A stretch of 64,000 nucleotides of DNA. It comes from Streptomyces sp. CG 926. Its GTDB lineage: Bacteria; Actinomycetota; Actinomycetes; Streptomycetales; Streptomycetaceae. The stretch is taken from the NCBI RefSeq assembly GCF_003148825.1, contig NZ_QGGZ01000011.1, forward strand, positions 1 through 64,000, read 5' to 3'. Below the pieces are notes generated by a model. It saw only the letters and a program-made list of their open reading frames with translations, had not been told where the DNA came from and did no database searches. A program made the translations under genes and the position numbers. This document shows positions 18,778 to 26,448 of this stretch, piece after piece. How positions within the stretch are numbered: position 1 is the first letter of the stretch; every line of letters starts with the position of its first letter.

Positions 18778-19542
18778 TTGATCTACGGCGCAATGAAGTT
18801 CTCCATCGGCGGTTCACTGAAGCTCGCTTTCAGGCCGTGGGTGGAGGGCCTCGAGAACATTCCCGCGGAGGGGCCGGCGATCCTCGCGAGCAACCACCTG
18901 TCCTTCTCCGACTCCTTCTTCCTGCCGGCGGTGCTGGACCGGAAGGTCACCTTCATCGCGAAGGCGGAGTACTTCACCTCCCCGGGGGTCAAGGGCAAGC
19001 TGACGGCCGCCTTCTTCAAGGGCGTCGGCCAGCTCCCGGTGGACCGCTCCGGCGCCCGCGGGGCCGGCGAGGCCGCGATCCAGAGCGGCATCGACGTCAT
19101 CGAACGCGGAGAGCTGTTCGGTATTTACCCCGAGGGCACGCGTTCACCCGACGGACGCCTCTACCGCGGCAAGCCCGGCGGCCTGGCCCGGGTGGCCCTG
19201 GCCACCGGTGCGCCCGTGATCCCCGTGGCGATGATCGACACGGAGAAGATCCAGCCGCCCGGCAAGGTGGTCCCCAAGCTGATGCGTCCGGGGATCCGGA
19301 TCGGCAAGCCGCTGGACTTCAGCCGCTACCACGGCATGGACAACGACCGCTTCATCCTCCGCTCGGTGACCGACGAGGTCATGTACGAGATCATGAAGCT
19401 CTCCGGTCAGGAGTACGTCGACATCTACGCGACGGCGGCCAAGCGCCAGATCGCCGACGCCGAGAAGGCCGAGAAGGCTGCCAAGGCCGAGAAGGCTGCC
19501 AAGGCGGACAAGGGCGAGAAGGCCGACGGCACGTCGGAGTAG
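18778..19542 (+). CDS. 1-acyl-sn-glycerol-3-phosphate acyltransferase (PlsC-like)
   Basis: A 254-residue acyltransferase with the four PlsC blocks: SNHLSFSDS (the HX4D catalytic pair), the segment containing KGVGQLPVDRSG, YPEGTRSPDG and APVIPVAMI. It transfers acyl chains to lysophosphatidic acid or a related acceptor at the membrane. The C-terminus is a Lys/Ala/Glu repeat (AEKAEKAAKAEKAAKADK), unusual for the family and probably disordered. The TTG at 18778 follows AGGAAGG and agrees with relatives that begin Phe/Ile-Tyr-Gly-Ala-Met-Lys. M. tuberculosis Rv2182c is the positional counterpart. Confidence 0.9.
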   Translation: MIYGAMKFSIGGSLKLAFRPWVEGLENIPAEGPAILASNHLSFSDSFFLPAVLDRKVTFIAKAEYFTSPGVKGKLTAAFFKGVGQLPVDRSGARGAGEAAIQSGIDVIERGELFGIYPEGTRSPDGRLYRGKPGGLARVALATGAPVIPVAMIDTEKIQPPGKVVPKLMRPGIRIGKPLDFSRYHGMDNDRFILRSVTDEVMYEIMKLSGQEYVDIYATAAKRQIADAEKAEKAAKAEKAAKADKGEKADGTSE

Positions 19543-19580
19543 CTGCGCGTGGGCGGTACCGCCCGCGAGGGGTGGGGGAG

Positions 19581-20798
19581 ATGGCGAAACGCGAACGCGT
19601 CGTACGCATGTCGGTCGAGCAGCCGCTCTGGCGTGCCCTGACCGGGTACCGACTGCTGACCATGGTCTACGCGGCGCTGCTGTTCGCGGCCGCGTACAAG
19701 GAGTTCCCGCGGCCGGGGGTCGCGGTCGGCTACCTCGCGTTCCTCGCGGTCTGGACCCTCGCCACCTCCCGCAAGGTGGCGAACGCGGCCAGCTGCACCA
19801 AGGGTTTCCTCGTCGCCGACCTCACCGTCGCGATCGTCGGGATCGTGCTCACGCCGGTCGCCGACACCCAGGCGCGGATCCACGCGGGCGGCTCCACCCT
19901 CCCGACCATCTGGACGGCGGGCGCGGTCCTCGGCTTCGCCATCAAGGGCGGCTGGCGTTGGGCCTGCTTCGCCTCCACCTTCGTGGCGGCCGCCAACCTC
20001 GCCATCCACACCGGCAAGCCCACCGAGGACACCCTGCACAACGTCCTGCTCGTCTGGGTCGCCTCCGTGGCCATCGGCTACGTGGTCGAGGTCGCCCGGG
20101 CCAGCGAGAACACCCTCGCCCGGGCCCTGGAGATCGAGGCCGCCACCCGCGAGCGCGAGCGCCTCGCCCGCGACATCCACGACGGGGTCCTCCAGGTCCT
20201 CGCCATGGTCCAGCGGCGCGGCAGCGAGCTCGGCGGCGAGGCCGAGGAGCTCGGCCGGATGGCGGGGGAGCAGGAGGTGGCGCTGCGCACGCTGGTCTCC
20301 AGCGGGCTGGTACGACCCTCCCGGGTCTCCAGCGACGAGTCGCGCGGCGCGCTGGTGGACACCTACGAGGTGGACGAGCCGGGCACCGACGACGGCGAGC
20401 TGGACCTGCGCACGCTCCTCGCCCCGCACGCCGGATCCCGCGTGAGTTTCGCCGAGCCGGGCACCCCGGTGCCGCTGCCGGTGCCCGCCGCGAAGGAGCT
20501 GGCCGCGGCGGTCGGCGCCGCCCTGGACAACGTGCGCAAGCACGCCGGTGACGGCGCGCGGGCCTGGATCCTCGTCGAGGACTGGGGCGACGAGGTGATC
20601 GTGACCGTTCGCGACGACGGCCCCGGCATCCCGGCGGGCCGGCTCGACCAGGCGGCGGGCGAGGGTCGGATGGGAGTGGCCCTGTCCATCCGCGGCCGGC
20701 TGCGCGATCTCGGCGGCAGCGCCGATCTGGTGTCCGTCCCCGGGCAGGGCACCGAAGTGGAACTGAAGGTACCCAGGGGGAGGACGGACAAGAGATGA
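19581..20798 (+). CDS. macS: Sensor histidine kinase, MacS-like
   Basis: A 405-residue NarL-family sensor kinase. The N-terminal half has about five membrane helices; the dimerisation/phosphoacceptor box is RERLARDIHDGVLQVLAMVQ with the phosphorylated His, and the ATPase domain contains NVRKHAG and VRDDGPGIPAG. The ATG at 19581 is preceded by GGGGGAG. The stop overlaps the ATG of the response-regulator gene by 4 nt. In S. coelicolor the pair at this locus is MacRS, which affects morphological development and actinorhodin production; the assignment here rests on position and domain layout. Confidence 0.85.
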   Translation: MAKRERVVRMSVEQPLWRALTGYRLLTMVYAALLFAAAYKEFPRPGVAVGYLAFLAVWTLATSRKVANAASCTKGFLVADLTVAIVGIVLTPVADTQARIHAGGSTLPTIWTAGAVLGFAIKGGWRWACFASTFVAAANLAIHTGKPTEDTLHNVLLVWVASVAIGYVVEVARASENTLARALEIEAATRERERLARDIHDGVLQVLAMVQRRGSELGGEAEELGRMAGEQEVALRTLVSSGLVRPSRVSSDESRGALVDTYEVDEPGTDDGELDLRTLLAPHAGSRVSFAEPGTPVPLPVPAAKELAAAVGAALDNVRKHAGDGARAWILVEDWGDEVIVTVRDDGPGIPAGRLDQAAGEGRMGVALSIRGRLRDLGGSADLVSVPGQGTEVELKVPRGRTDKR

Positions 20799-21502
20799 GC
20801 GAGCGCACCGACGTGAACGACCCGAACCGGCCGAACGAGCTGCACGAGATCCGGGTGATGGTCGTCGACGACCACCCGATGTGGCGGGACGCGGTCGCCC
20901 GCGACCTGGCCGCGGCGGGCTTCGACGTCGTCGCCACCGCCGGCGACGGCCCCGAGGCGGTCCGCCGGGCCCACGCCGTCACGCCCGACGTGCTGGTCCT
21001 CGACCTCAACCTGCCCGGCATGCCGGGCGTGCAGGTCTGCAAGGAACTGGTCGGCGCCAACCCGGCCCTGCGGGTCCTGGTCCTGTCGGCCAGCGGTGAG
21101 CACGCGGACGTCCTGGAAGCGGTGAAGTCCGGCGCGACCGGCTACCTGCTGAAGTCCGCCGGCGCCCAGGAGCTGATCGACGCCGTCCGCCGCACCGCGG
21201 CCGGCGACCCGGTCTTCACCCCGGGCCTGGCCGGGCTGGTGCTCGGCGAGTACCGGCGCCTGGCCACCGACCCGCTGCCCGCCGCCTCGGACGAGCCGAA
21301 GGCCCCGCAACTGACCGACCGCGAGACCGAGGTGCTGCGGCTCGTGGCCAAGGGGCTGTCGTACAAGCAGATCGCCGAGCGACTCGTCATCTCCCACCGC
21401 ACCGTGCAGAACCACGTCCAGAACACCCTGGGCAAGCTGCAGTTGCACAACCGCGTGGAACTCGTCCGGTACGCCATAGAACGCGGACTCGACGACGCGT
21501 AG
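20795..21502 (+). CDS. macR: NarL/LuxR-family response regulator, MacR-like
   Basis: A 235-residue response regulator. The receiver domain has the acidic pair in VVDDHPMW, the phosphorylated Asp in VLVLDLNLPG, and the conserved Lys in LLKSAG; the C-terminal LuxR helix-turn-helix begins at LTDRETEVLRLVAKGLSYKQIAERL. It overlaps the kinase gene by 4 nt (ATGA), so the two are coupled. A symmetrical ACTCGTACGAGT lies 46 nt after the stop, upstream of pfkA, and could be a site for this regulator. Confidence 0.88.
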   Translation: MSERTDVNDPNRPNELHEIRVMVVDDHPMWRDAVARDLAAAGFDVVATAGDGPEAVRRAHAVTPDVLVLDLNLPGMPGVQVCKELVGANPALRVLVLSASGEHADVLEAVKSGATGYLLKSAGAQELIDAVRRTAAGDPVFTPGLAGLVLGEYRRLATDPLPAASDEPKAPQLTDRETEVLRLVAKGLSYKQIAERLVISHRTVQNHVQNTLGKLQLHNRVELVRYAIERGLDDA

Positions 21503-21548
21503 TACCCGCACGAGGGACGTCCACACCGTCCGTCGATCGTACTTACGA

Positions 21549-21560
21549 ACTCGTACGAGT
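21549..21560. promoter_or_regulatory. Perfect palindrome ACTCGTACGAGT upstream of pfkA
   Basis: A 12-bp perfect palindrome in the interval between macR and pfkA, 56 bp upstream of the likely pfkA -35 box. It may be an operator; MacR or another response regulator is a guess from position only. Confidence 0.45.
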
Positions 21561-21615
21561 GAACGGGCGTACGCAACGCCTCACGATTCCACCGGAATTG
21601 CCCTCTCCAGGGCCC

Positions 21616-21643
21616 TTGCTGTGACCTGGGTCACCACTAGCGT
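21616..21643 (+). promoter_or_regulatory. pfkA promoter with CRP-like site in the spacer
   Basis: Candidate -35 TTGCTG (21616-21621) and -10 TAGCGT (21638-21643) are 16 bp apart. The spacer is occupied by TGTGACCTGGGTCACC (21620-21635), which has the perfect arms GTGACC and GGTCAC, fits the streptomycete Crp pattern GTG(N)6GNCAC, and nearly matches the E. coli consensus. A CRP-family protein bound here would cover both promoter boxes and should repress. Confidence 0.6.
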
Positions 21644-21668
21644 GACCGTCATGGCGATTGGAGATTCC

Positions 21669-22697
21669 ATGAAGGTCGGAGTGCTGACCGGCGGCGGCGA
21701 CTGCCCCGGGCTCAACGCGGTGATCAGGGCCGTCGTCCGCAAGGGCGACCAGGAGTACGGCTGCGGGTTCGTCGGGTTCAAGGACGGCTGGCGGGGTGCG
21801 ATCGAGGGGCGGACCGTCCCCCTCGACATCCCCGCCGTCCGCGGCATCCTGCCCCGCGGTGGCACCATCCTCGGCTCCTCGCGCACCAATCCGTTCAAGA
21901 CGGAGAACGGTGTGCGGGACATCAAGGAGAACCTCGCGAAGTACGAGGTGGACGCGCTCATCGCGATCGGCGGGGAGGACACCCTCGGGGTCGCCGCCCG
22001 GCTGTACGAGGAGTACGGCATCCCCTGCGTCGGCGTGCCCAAGACCATCGACAACGACCTGTCGGCCACCGACTACACCTTCGGCTTCGACACCGCCGTC
22101 GGCATCGCGACCGAGGCCATCGACCGGCTGCACACCACGGCCGAATCGCACATGCGCGTCCTGGTCGTCGAGGTCATGGGCCGGCACGCCGGCTGGATCG
22201 CCCTGCACTCGGGGCTCGCGGGCGGCGCCAACGTCATCCTCATCCCGGAGCAGCGCTTCGACGTGGACCAGGTCTGCGCCTGGGTGACCTCCCGGTTCCG
22301 GGCGAGCTACGCGCCGATCGTGGTCGTCGCGGAGGGCGCGATGCCCAAGGACGGGGAGATGGTCCTGAAGGACGGCACCCTGGACTCCTTCGGCCATGTC
22401 CGACTCTCGGGCGTCGGCGAGTGGCTGGCCAAGGAGATCGAGACGCGCACCGGCAAGGAAGCCCGTACGACGGTGCTCGGGCACGTCCAGCGCGGTGGCA
22501 CGCCGAGCGCCTTCGACCGGTGGCTCGCGACCCGGTTCGGGCTGCACGCGATCGAGGCCGTGCACGACAGGGACTTCGGCAAGATGGTCGCGCTCAAGGG
22601 GACGGACATCGTCCGGGTGCCGATCGCGGAGGCCACGTCGAAGCTGAAGACGGTCGATCCCGCGCTCTACCAGGAGGCCGGAGTCTTCTTCGGCTGA
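21669..22697 (+). CDS. pfkA: 6-phosphofructokinase
   Basis: A 342-residue PfkA-family enzyme of the actinobacterial mixed-substrate group. It opens with VGVLTGGGDCPGLNAVIRAVV (phosphate loop), has GGEDTLGVAARL at the position of the nucleotide-binding GGDGS motif, the catalytic PKTIDNDLSATDYTFGFDTA, and substrate-binding MGRHAGWIAL. It makes fructose 1,6-bisphosphate; which donor (ATP or pyrophosphate) it prefers cannot be read with certainty. The ATG at 21669 has GGAG 7 nt upstream and starts exactly at the first beta strand; two upstream in-frame ATGs (21621, 21651) are less likely. Confidence 0.93.
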   Translation: MKVGVLTGGGDCPGLNAVIRAVVRKGDQEYGCGFVGFKDGWRGAIEGRTVPLDIPAVRGILPRGGTILGSSRTNPFKTENGVRDIKENLAKYEVDALIAIGGEDTLGVAARLYEEYGIPCVGVPKTIDNDLSATDYTFGFDTAVGIATEAIDRLHTTAESHMRVLVVEVMGRHAGWIALHSGLAGGANVILIPEQRFDVDQVCAWVTSRFRASYAPIVVVAEGAMPKDGEMVLKDGTLDSFGHVRLSGVGEWLAKEIETRTGKEARTTVLGHVQRGGTPSAFDRWLATRFGLHAIEAVHDRDFGKMVALKGTDIVRVPIAEATSKLKTVDPALYQEAGVFFG

Positions 22698-22711
22698 GCG
22701 GCGACCCGCCA

Positions 22712-22743
22712 CCATGGGCCGTATGGTGACAAACGGCCCATGG
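22712..22743. terminator. Perfect hairpin between pfkA and the lactate dehydrogenase-like gene
   Basis: CCATGGGCCGT (22712-22722) and ACGGCCCATGG (22733-22743) are perfect 11-bp arms around a 10-nt loop. It lies 14 nt after the pfkA stop and 20 nt before the next start. It may be a pfkA terminator or a leader hairpin; it includes an in-frame ATG at 22740, which is therefore an unlikely start. Confidence 0.6.
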
Positions 22744-22763
22744 TTCGAGGTGCGGGAGCAAGC

Positions 22764-23768
22764 GTGGAGATCCTGGCGTTCGGTGTGACCGCCGACGAGA
22801 AGCCGCTCCTGGAGCAGGCCTTCGCGGGGCAGCACGAGATCCGCTGCCTGGACGTCTTCCTCGACGAGGACACCGCGCCGATCGCCGCCGGGTACGAGAT
22901 CGTCTCCTCCAGCGTGAACGCCGACCTGAACGGCCGGGTGCTACGGGTCCTGGCGGCGGGCGGGACGAAGCTGATCGCCCAGCGGTCCACCGGCTTCAAC
23001 AACATCGACCTGGACGAGGCCCGCCGCCTCGGCATGACGATCAGCCGGGTCTCCTCCTACTCGCCCCACTCGGTGGCCGAGTTCGCCTGGGCCCTCGCCA
23101 TGGCCGTCAACCGACGGATCGTCCGGGCCTCGATCCGGACCCGGGACTTCGACTTCCGCCTGAACGGGCTGATGGGCCGGGACTTCCACGGACGCACCGT
23201 CGGCGTGCTCGGCACCGGAAAGATCGGTGAGGCGTTCACCCGGATCGCGGGCGGCTTCGGCATGCGCCTGTTGGGCTGGGACGTGGTGCAGAACCCGGCC
23301 TGCCTGGAACTCGGCATGACGTACGTGGACAAGGACGAGCTGCTCGCCTCCTCGGACCTGATCAGCCTGCACGTACCGCTGCTGGAGTCCACCCGCCGCA
23401 TCCTCGACGCGGCGGCGCTGAGCCGGATGCGGGACGACGCGATCCTGATCAACTCCAGCCGCGGCGGACTGATCGACACCGAGGCGCTGGTCGACGAGCT
23501 CCGGGCGGGCCGCTTCACGGGCGTCGGCCTGGACGTGTACGAGGCGGAGGCCGGCGTCTTCTTCCTGGACAAGTCGCTGGAGGCCGTCGAGGACGACACC
23601 CTGGCCCGCCTCGTCACCTTCCCGAACGTCGTGGTGACCTCCCACCAGGCCTACTACACGTCGGACGCGGTGGGTCAGATCATCGCCACCACCGTCGCCA
23701 ACGTGGCCGACCACCTGGCCGGTCGCCGCTCCGAGAACACCCTCGTCCCGCCCGAACAGGCTCCATGA
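22764..23768 (+). CDS. D-2-hydroxyacid dehydrogenase (D-lactate dehydrogenase, LdhA-like)
   Basis: A 334-residue NAD-dependent dehydrogenase. It shows GVLGTGKIGEAFTRIA (dinucleotide site), followed by the catalytic Arg in NSSRGGLIDT, Glu in DVYEAEAGVFF and His in VTSHQAYYT. The VFFLDKS segment and length match fermentative E. coli LdhA more than other family members, so interconversion of pyruvate and D-lactate is the best guess. The GTG at 22764 has GGGAG 7 nt upstream. It is placed directly after pfkA, consistent with glycolytic redox balance. Confidence 0.85.
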   Translation: MEILAFGVTADEKPLLEQAFAGQHEIRCLDVFLDEDTAPIAAGYEIVSSSVNADLNGRVLRVLAAGGTKLIAQRSTGFNNIDLDEARRLGMTISRVSSYSPHSVAEFAWALAMAVNRRIVRASIRTRDFDFRLNGLMGRDFHGRTVGVLGTGKIGEAFTRIAGGFGMRLLGWDVVQNPACLELGMTYVDKDELLASSDLISLHVPLLESTRRILDAAALSRMRDDAILINSSRGGLIDTEALVDELRAGRFTGVGLDVYEAEAGVFFLDKSLEAVEDDTLARLVTFPNVVVTSHQAYYTSDAVGQIIATTVANVADHLAGRRSENTLVPPEQAP

Positions 23769-23838
23769 CCCGGGAGTTCACCCGGACTTCGGCATCCGGC
23801 CATACCGTCGGGCCGGGGTGGGGCCTAGATTCGGCCAC

Positions 23839-24132
23839 GTGGACGTCCCTACCGTGTTCCGCTGGATCCTCTCGGCCTTCGCCGCCATCCAGCTCTTCTA
23901 CGCCCTGCGGGCCCTGCGGCCCGCCCTCCGCGCCGAGTCGGGCCGCCGGGTCGACCCGTGGCTCACCTTCGCCGATCACGCCGTCGGCGCCGCCGTGTCG
24001 GTGGCGCTGGCGGCCGGCAACCTCACCGCCGTCCTGTACGGGTCGGCCGTGCTGGGACCGATCCTGACCTGCCAGCTGGTGCGCCACCTCCGGCCCGGCG
24101 GGCCCCGGGGCGTCGAGAGCCGGACGGGCTGA
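23839..24132 (+). CDS. Small membrane protein
   Basis: A 97-residue protein with three likely membrane segments (around FRWILSAFAAIQLFYAL, DHAVGAAVSVALAAG and AVLYGSAVLGPILTCQL) and a short basic tail. Not recognised. The GTG at 23839 is preferred because the protein then starts just ahead of the first helix; an ATG at 23818 is possible. It lies between two unrelated enzymes and ends 71 nt before the convergent anthranilate synthase gene. Confidence 0.6.
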   Translation: MDVPTVFRWILSAFAAIQLFYALRALRPALRAESGRRVDPWLTFADHAVGAAVSVALAAGNLTAVLYGSAVLGPILTCQLVRHLRPGGPRGVESRTG

Positions 24133-24203
24133 CGGCCCAGGGGTGCCGTCCGGCCCGCAGGCAGCCGGCCCGTTCGGCATCGGCCCGTCCGGGTCTCGAC
24201 GCC

Positions 24204-26102
24204 TCAGGCCGGGGACACCGCCCGGATTCCCGTCAGCAGCTCGCGCAGCAGCTCCGCGCCCCGCAGGGTGAGCACCGACTCCGGATGGAACTGCACGCCC
24301 GCGAAGCCCCCGGCCGGGGACCGCAGGGCGTGCACCTCGCCCGTGGCCGGATCGCGGGCCACCTCCACCCCCCGGGCCGCCAGCCGGCCCGCCAGGGCGT
24401 CGTCGCAGCGCGCGGTGTACGTGTTGTAGAAGCCGACCACCTCCTCGGCCCCGAACAGATCGATCCGGGTCTGCGCCCCCTGGGCCGGCTCCGCCTTGCG
24501 GACCAGCGGGAGCCCCAGCTCGGCCGCCAGCAGCTCATGGCCCAGGCAGACCCCGACCAAGCCGTGGCGGTGCCCGTCCAGCAGATCGGCCGTCAGCGCG
24601 CGCAGCATCCGCATCTTGGGGTCCGCCGCATCCGCCGGATTCCCCGGACCGGGGCCCAGGACGACCGGACCCTCCCAGGCCAGGGCCGCCGCCCGCAGCC
24701 CCGGATCGTCGTAGCGGCGTACGGTCACCTCCTGCCCGGCCACCCGCAGCACGTGGGCCAGCATCGCAGTGAAGGTGTCCTCGCCGTCCACCACCAGCGT
24801 GTGCCCGGCCGGAGCCGCCGGCCGCTCCTGCATCCGGAGCCAGAACGGCGCCAGGTCCAGGCGGCGAGCCGCGAGGGCCGCCCGCACCCGCGGGTCGTCG
24901 CCCGGCCGGGCCCCCTCGAAGGTCGGGCGCGGCGCCGCCGGCCGCACCCCGAGCGCCGCCAGCACCCCGGCCGCCTTCGCATGGGTCTCCGCCACCTCGC
25001 CCGCCGGATCCGAGTGCCGGACCAGCGTCGCGCCCACCGGCACCCGCAGCGCGCCGTCCGCCGCGATGTCGGCGGTGCGGATCAGGATGGGGGAGTCGAG
25101 GGTCTGCGCCCCCGCGGCGTCCTGGCCCAGCAGGGCCAGCGCGCCCGCGTAGTAGCCGCGCCCGCCCGTCTCGTACCGCTCGATGACGCGGCAGGCGTTC
25201 TGTACGGGGGACCCGGTGACCGTCGCCGCGAACATGGTCTCGCGCAGCACCTCCCGCACGTCCAGCGAGGACCGGCCGCGCAGCTCGTACTCGGTGTGCG
25301 CGAGGTGGGACATCTCCTTCAGCCGCGGTCCGACGACGACCCCGCCCATGTCGCCGACGGTGCACATCATCTTCAGTTCCTCGTCGACCACCATCGACAA
25401 CTCCTCGGTCTCCTTGCGGTCGCCGAGGAATGCCAGGAGGGAGTCGACCGTCGGCCCCCCGGCCGGATAGCGGTACGTACCGCTGATCGGGTTCATCACG
25501 ACCGTCCGGCCGGACATCCGCACGTGCACCTCGGGGCTCGCCCCGACGAGGGTCCGCTCCCCGGTGTGCACCACGTACGTCCAGTACGCGCCCCGCTCGC
25601 CCTCCAGCAGCCGCCGGAACAGCGCGAGCGCGTCGGCCCGGCCGAATCCGTCGATGTGGCCCTCGTAGGTGCGCCGGATGACGAAGTTCGCGCCCTCGCC
25701 GCGGCCGATCTCGTCCTCCACGACCCGCCGGACGGTGGCCGCGTACTCCTCGTCGGGGACGTCGAAACGGCCGCCGTCGACCCGCACCGGGTGGTCGGGC
25801 AGCGCCGCCAGCGCCTCGGCGAGCGGGATCTCGTACGCCTCCTCGGCGACCAGCACGCTCAGCGGCGTGCCGTCGTCACGGACGTCGAAGCCGCGCTCCC
25901 GGATCTGCCGGAAGGGGACGAGGGCCAGGGAGGGCAGCTCCCCGACGGGCAGGTCGGCGAGCCGCTTGACCTCGCCGACCTGCCCGATCAGCACCTCGAC
26001 GGTGTCGTGGTCACGGCCGGGCGTCCGCCGGCGCAGCAGGGCGAAGGGCGGACAGGAGGGGTCGAGCAGTCGGCTCAAGCGGTCGGGTCGGCTGGGGTTC
26101 AT
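24204..26102 (-). CDS. trpE: Fused anthranilate synthase (TrpE-TrpG)
   Basis: A 632-residue fusion. The N-terminal chorismate-binding half contains YVVHTGERTLVGASPEVHV, PISGTYRYP and KEMSHLAHTEYEL; the C-terminal glutamine amidotransferase carries the nucleophile in GVCLGHELLAAELG and the His-Glu pair in VQFHPESVLTL. It converts chorismate and glutamine to anthranilate. The start is the ATG at 26102 beside a GGAAGGACGCTCC tract; an in-frame ATG at 26144 is too close to the attenuator. Upstream lie a leader peptide with three Trp codons and a terminator, as described for the S. venezuelae fused anthranilate synthase gene. Fusions of this order also occur in phenazine genes (PhzE), but no phenazine genes are nearby. 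Confidence 0.92.
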   Translation of the reverse strand: MNPSRPDRLSRLLDPSCPPFALLRRRTPGRDHDTVEVLIGQVGEVKRLADLPVGELPSLALVPFRQIRERGFDVRDDGTPLSVLVAEEAYEIPLAEALAALPDHPVRVDGGRFDVPDEEYAATVRRVVEDEIGRGEGANFVIRRTYEGHIDGFGRADALALFRRLLEGERGAYWTYVVHTGERTLVGASPEVHVRMSGRTVVMNPISGTYRYPAGGPTVDSLLAFLGDRKETEELSMVVDEELKMMCTVGDMGGVVVGPRLKEMSHLAHTEYELRGRSSLDVREVLRETMFAATVTGSPVQNACRVIERYETGGRGYYAGALALLGQDAAGAQTLDSPILIRTADIAADGALRVPVGATLVRHSDPAGEVAETHAKAAGVLAALGVRPAAPRPTFEGARPGDDPRVRAALAARRLDLAPFWLRMQERPAAPAGHTLVVDGEDTFTAMLAHVLRVAGQEVTVRRYDDPGLRAAALAWEGPVVLGPGPGNPADAADPKMRMLRALTADLLDGHRHGLVGVCLGHELLAAELGLPLVRKAEPAQGAQTRIDLFGAEEVVGFYNTYTARCDDALAGRLAARGVEVARDPATGEVHALRSPAGGFAGVQFHPESVLTLRGAELLRELLTGIRAVSPA

Positions 26103-26168
26103 GGGGCGGAGCGTCCTTCCGGTGGGAGGAGCGGCCCCTGGCATCCGACAACGTGGTCGAAAACGCGG

Positions 26169-26192
26169 AAGGCCGCCCCTCGGGGCGGCCTT
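26169..26192 (-). terminator. trp attenuator terminator
   Basis: AAGGCCGCCCC and GGGGCGGCCTT form an 11-bp perfect inverted repeat with a very short loop. On the minus strand it is followed within a few bases by CCGCGTTTTCG, giving a U-run. It lies between the Trp leader peptide stop (26209) and the anthranilate synthase start (26102), as an attenuator should. Confidence 0.85.
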
Positions 26193-26208
26193 CGCGTCGT
26201 GCGTGTCT

Positions 26209-26277
26209 TCAGGTACGCGCGAGAAGTGGGCCGCCGGGAGCGGGCCACCACCAGTTCTGGTTCGAGTGCGCGTACAT
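26209..26277 (-). CDS. trpL: Trp leader peptide (attenuator leader)
   Basis: A 22-codon minus-strand reading frame that begins ATG TAC GCG CAC and contains three consecutive Trp codons (TGG TGG TGG, residues 9-11; local sequence NQNWWWPAP), ending in TGA at 26209-26211. It is followed by the terminator hairpin. When charged tRNA-Trp is scarce the ribosome would stall on the Trp run and favour read-through into the anthranilate synthase gene. This is the same architecture as published for Streptomyces venezuelae; the alternative antiterminator pairing was not worked out. A -10-like TAAGGT reads at 26285-26290 on this strand. Confidence 0.9.
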   Translation of the reverse strand: MYAHSNQNWWWPAPGGPLLART

Positions 26278-26448
26278 GGCGGTCACCTTAGCCCAGACCG
26301 CCCCCGCGGGGCAGGATCTGTCTCGCGACGTGAGCTGAACCATGGATTCCGTTCCGTCGGACGCCCGTGACCTTTGAGCTGGTTCGTCTCACGTTGTGGG
26401 CGGGGGGCCGAACGCGGCGTGTGACGCCGTAATGTGTACGAGGTGACC

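Noticed and set aside
24133..24203. Terminator between the small membrane protein gene and anthranilate synthase gene
   Set aside because: GC-rich, but no clear inverted repeat with long arms was found.
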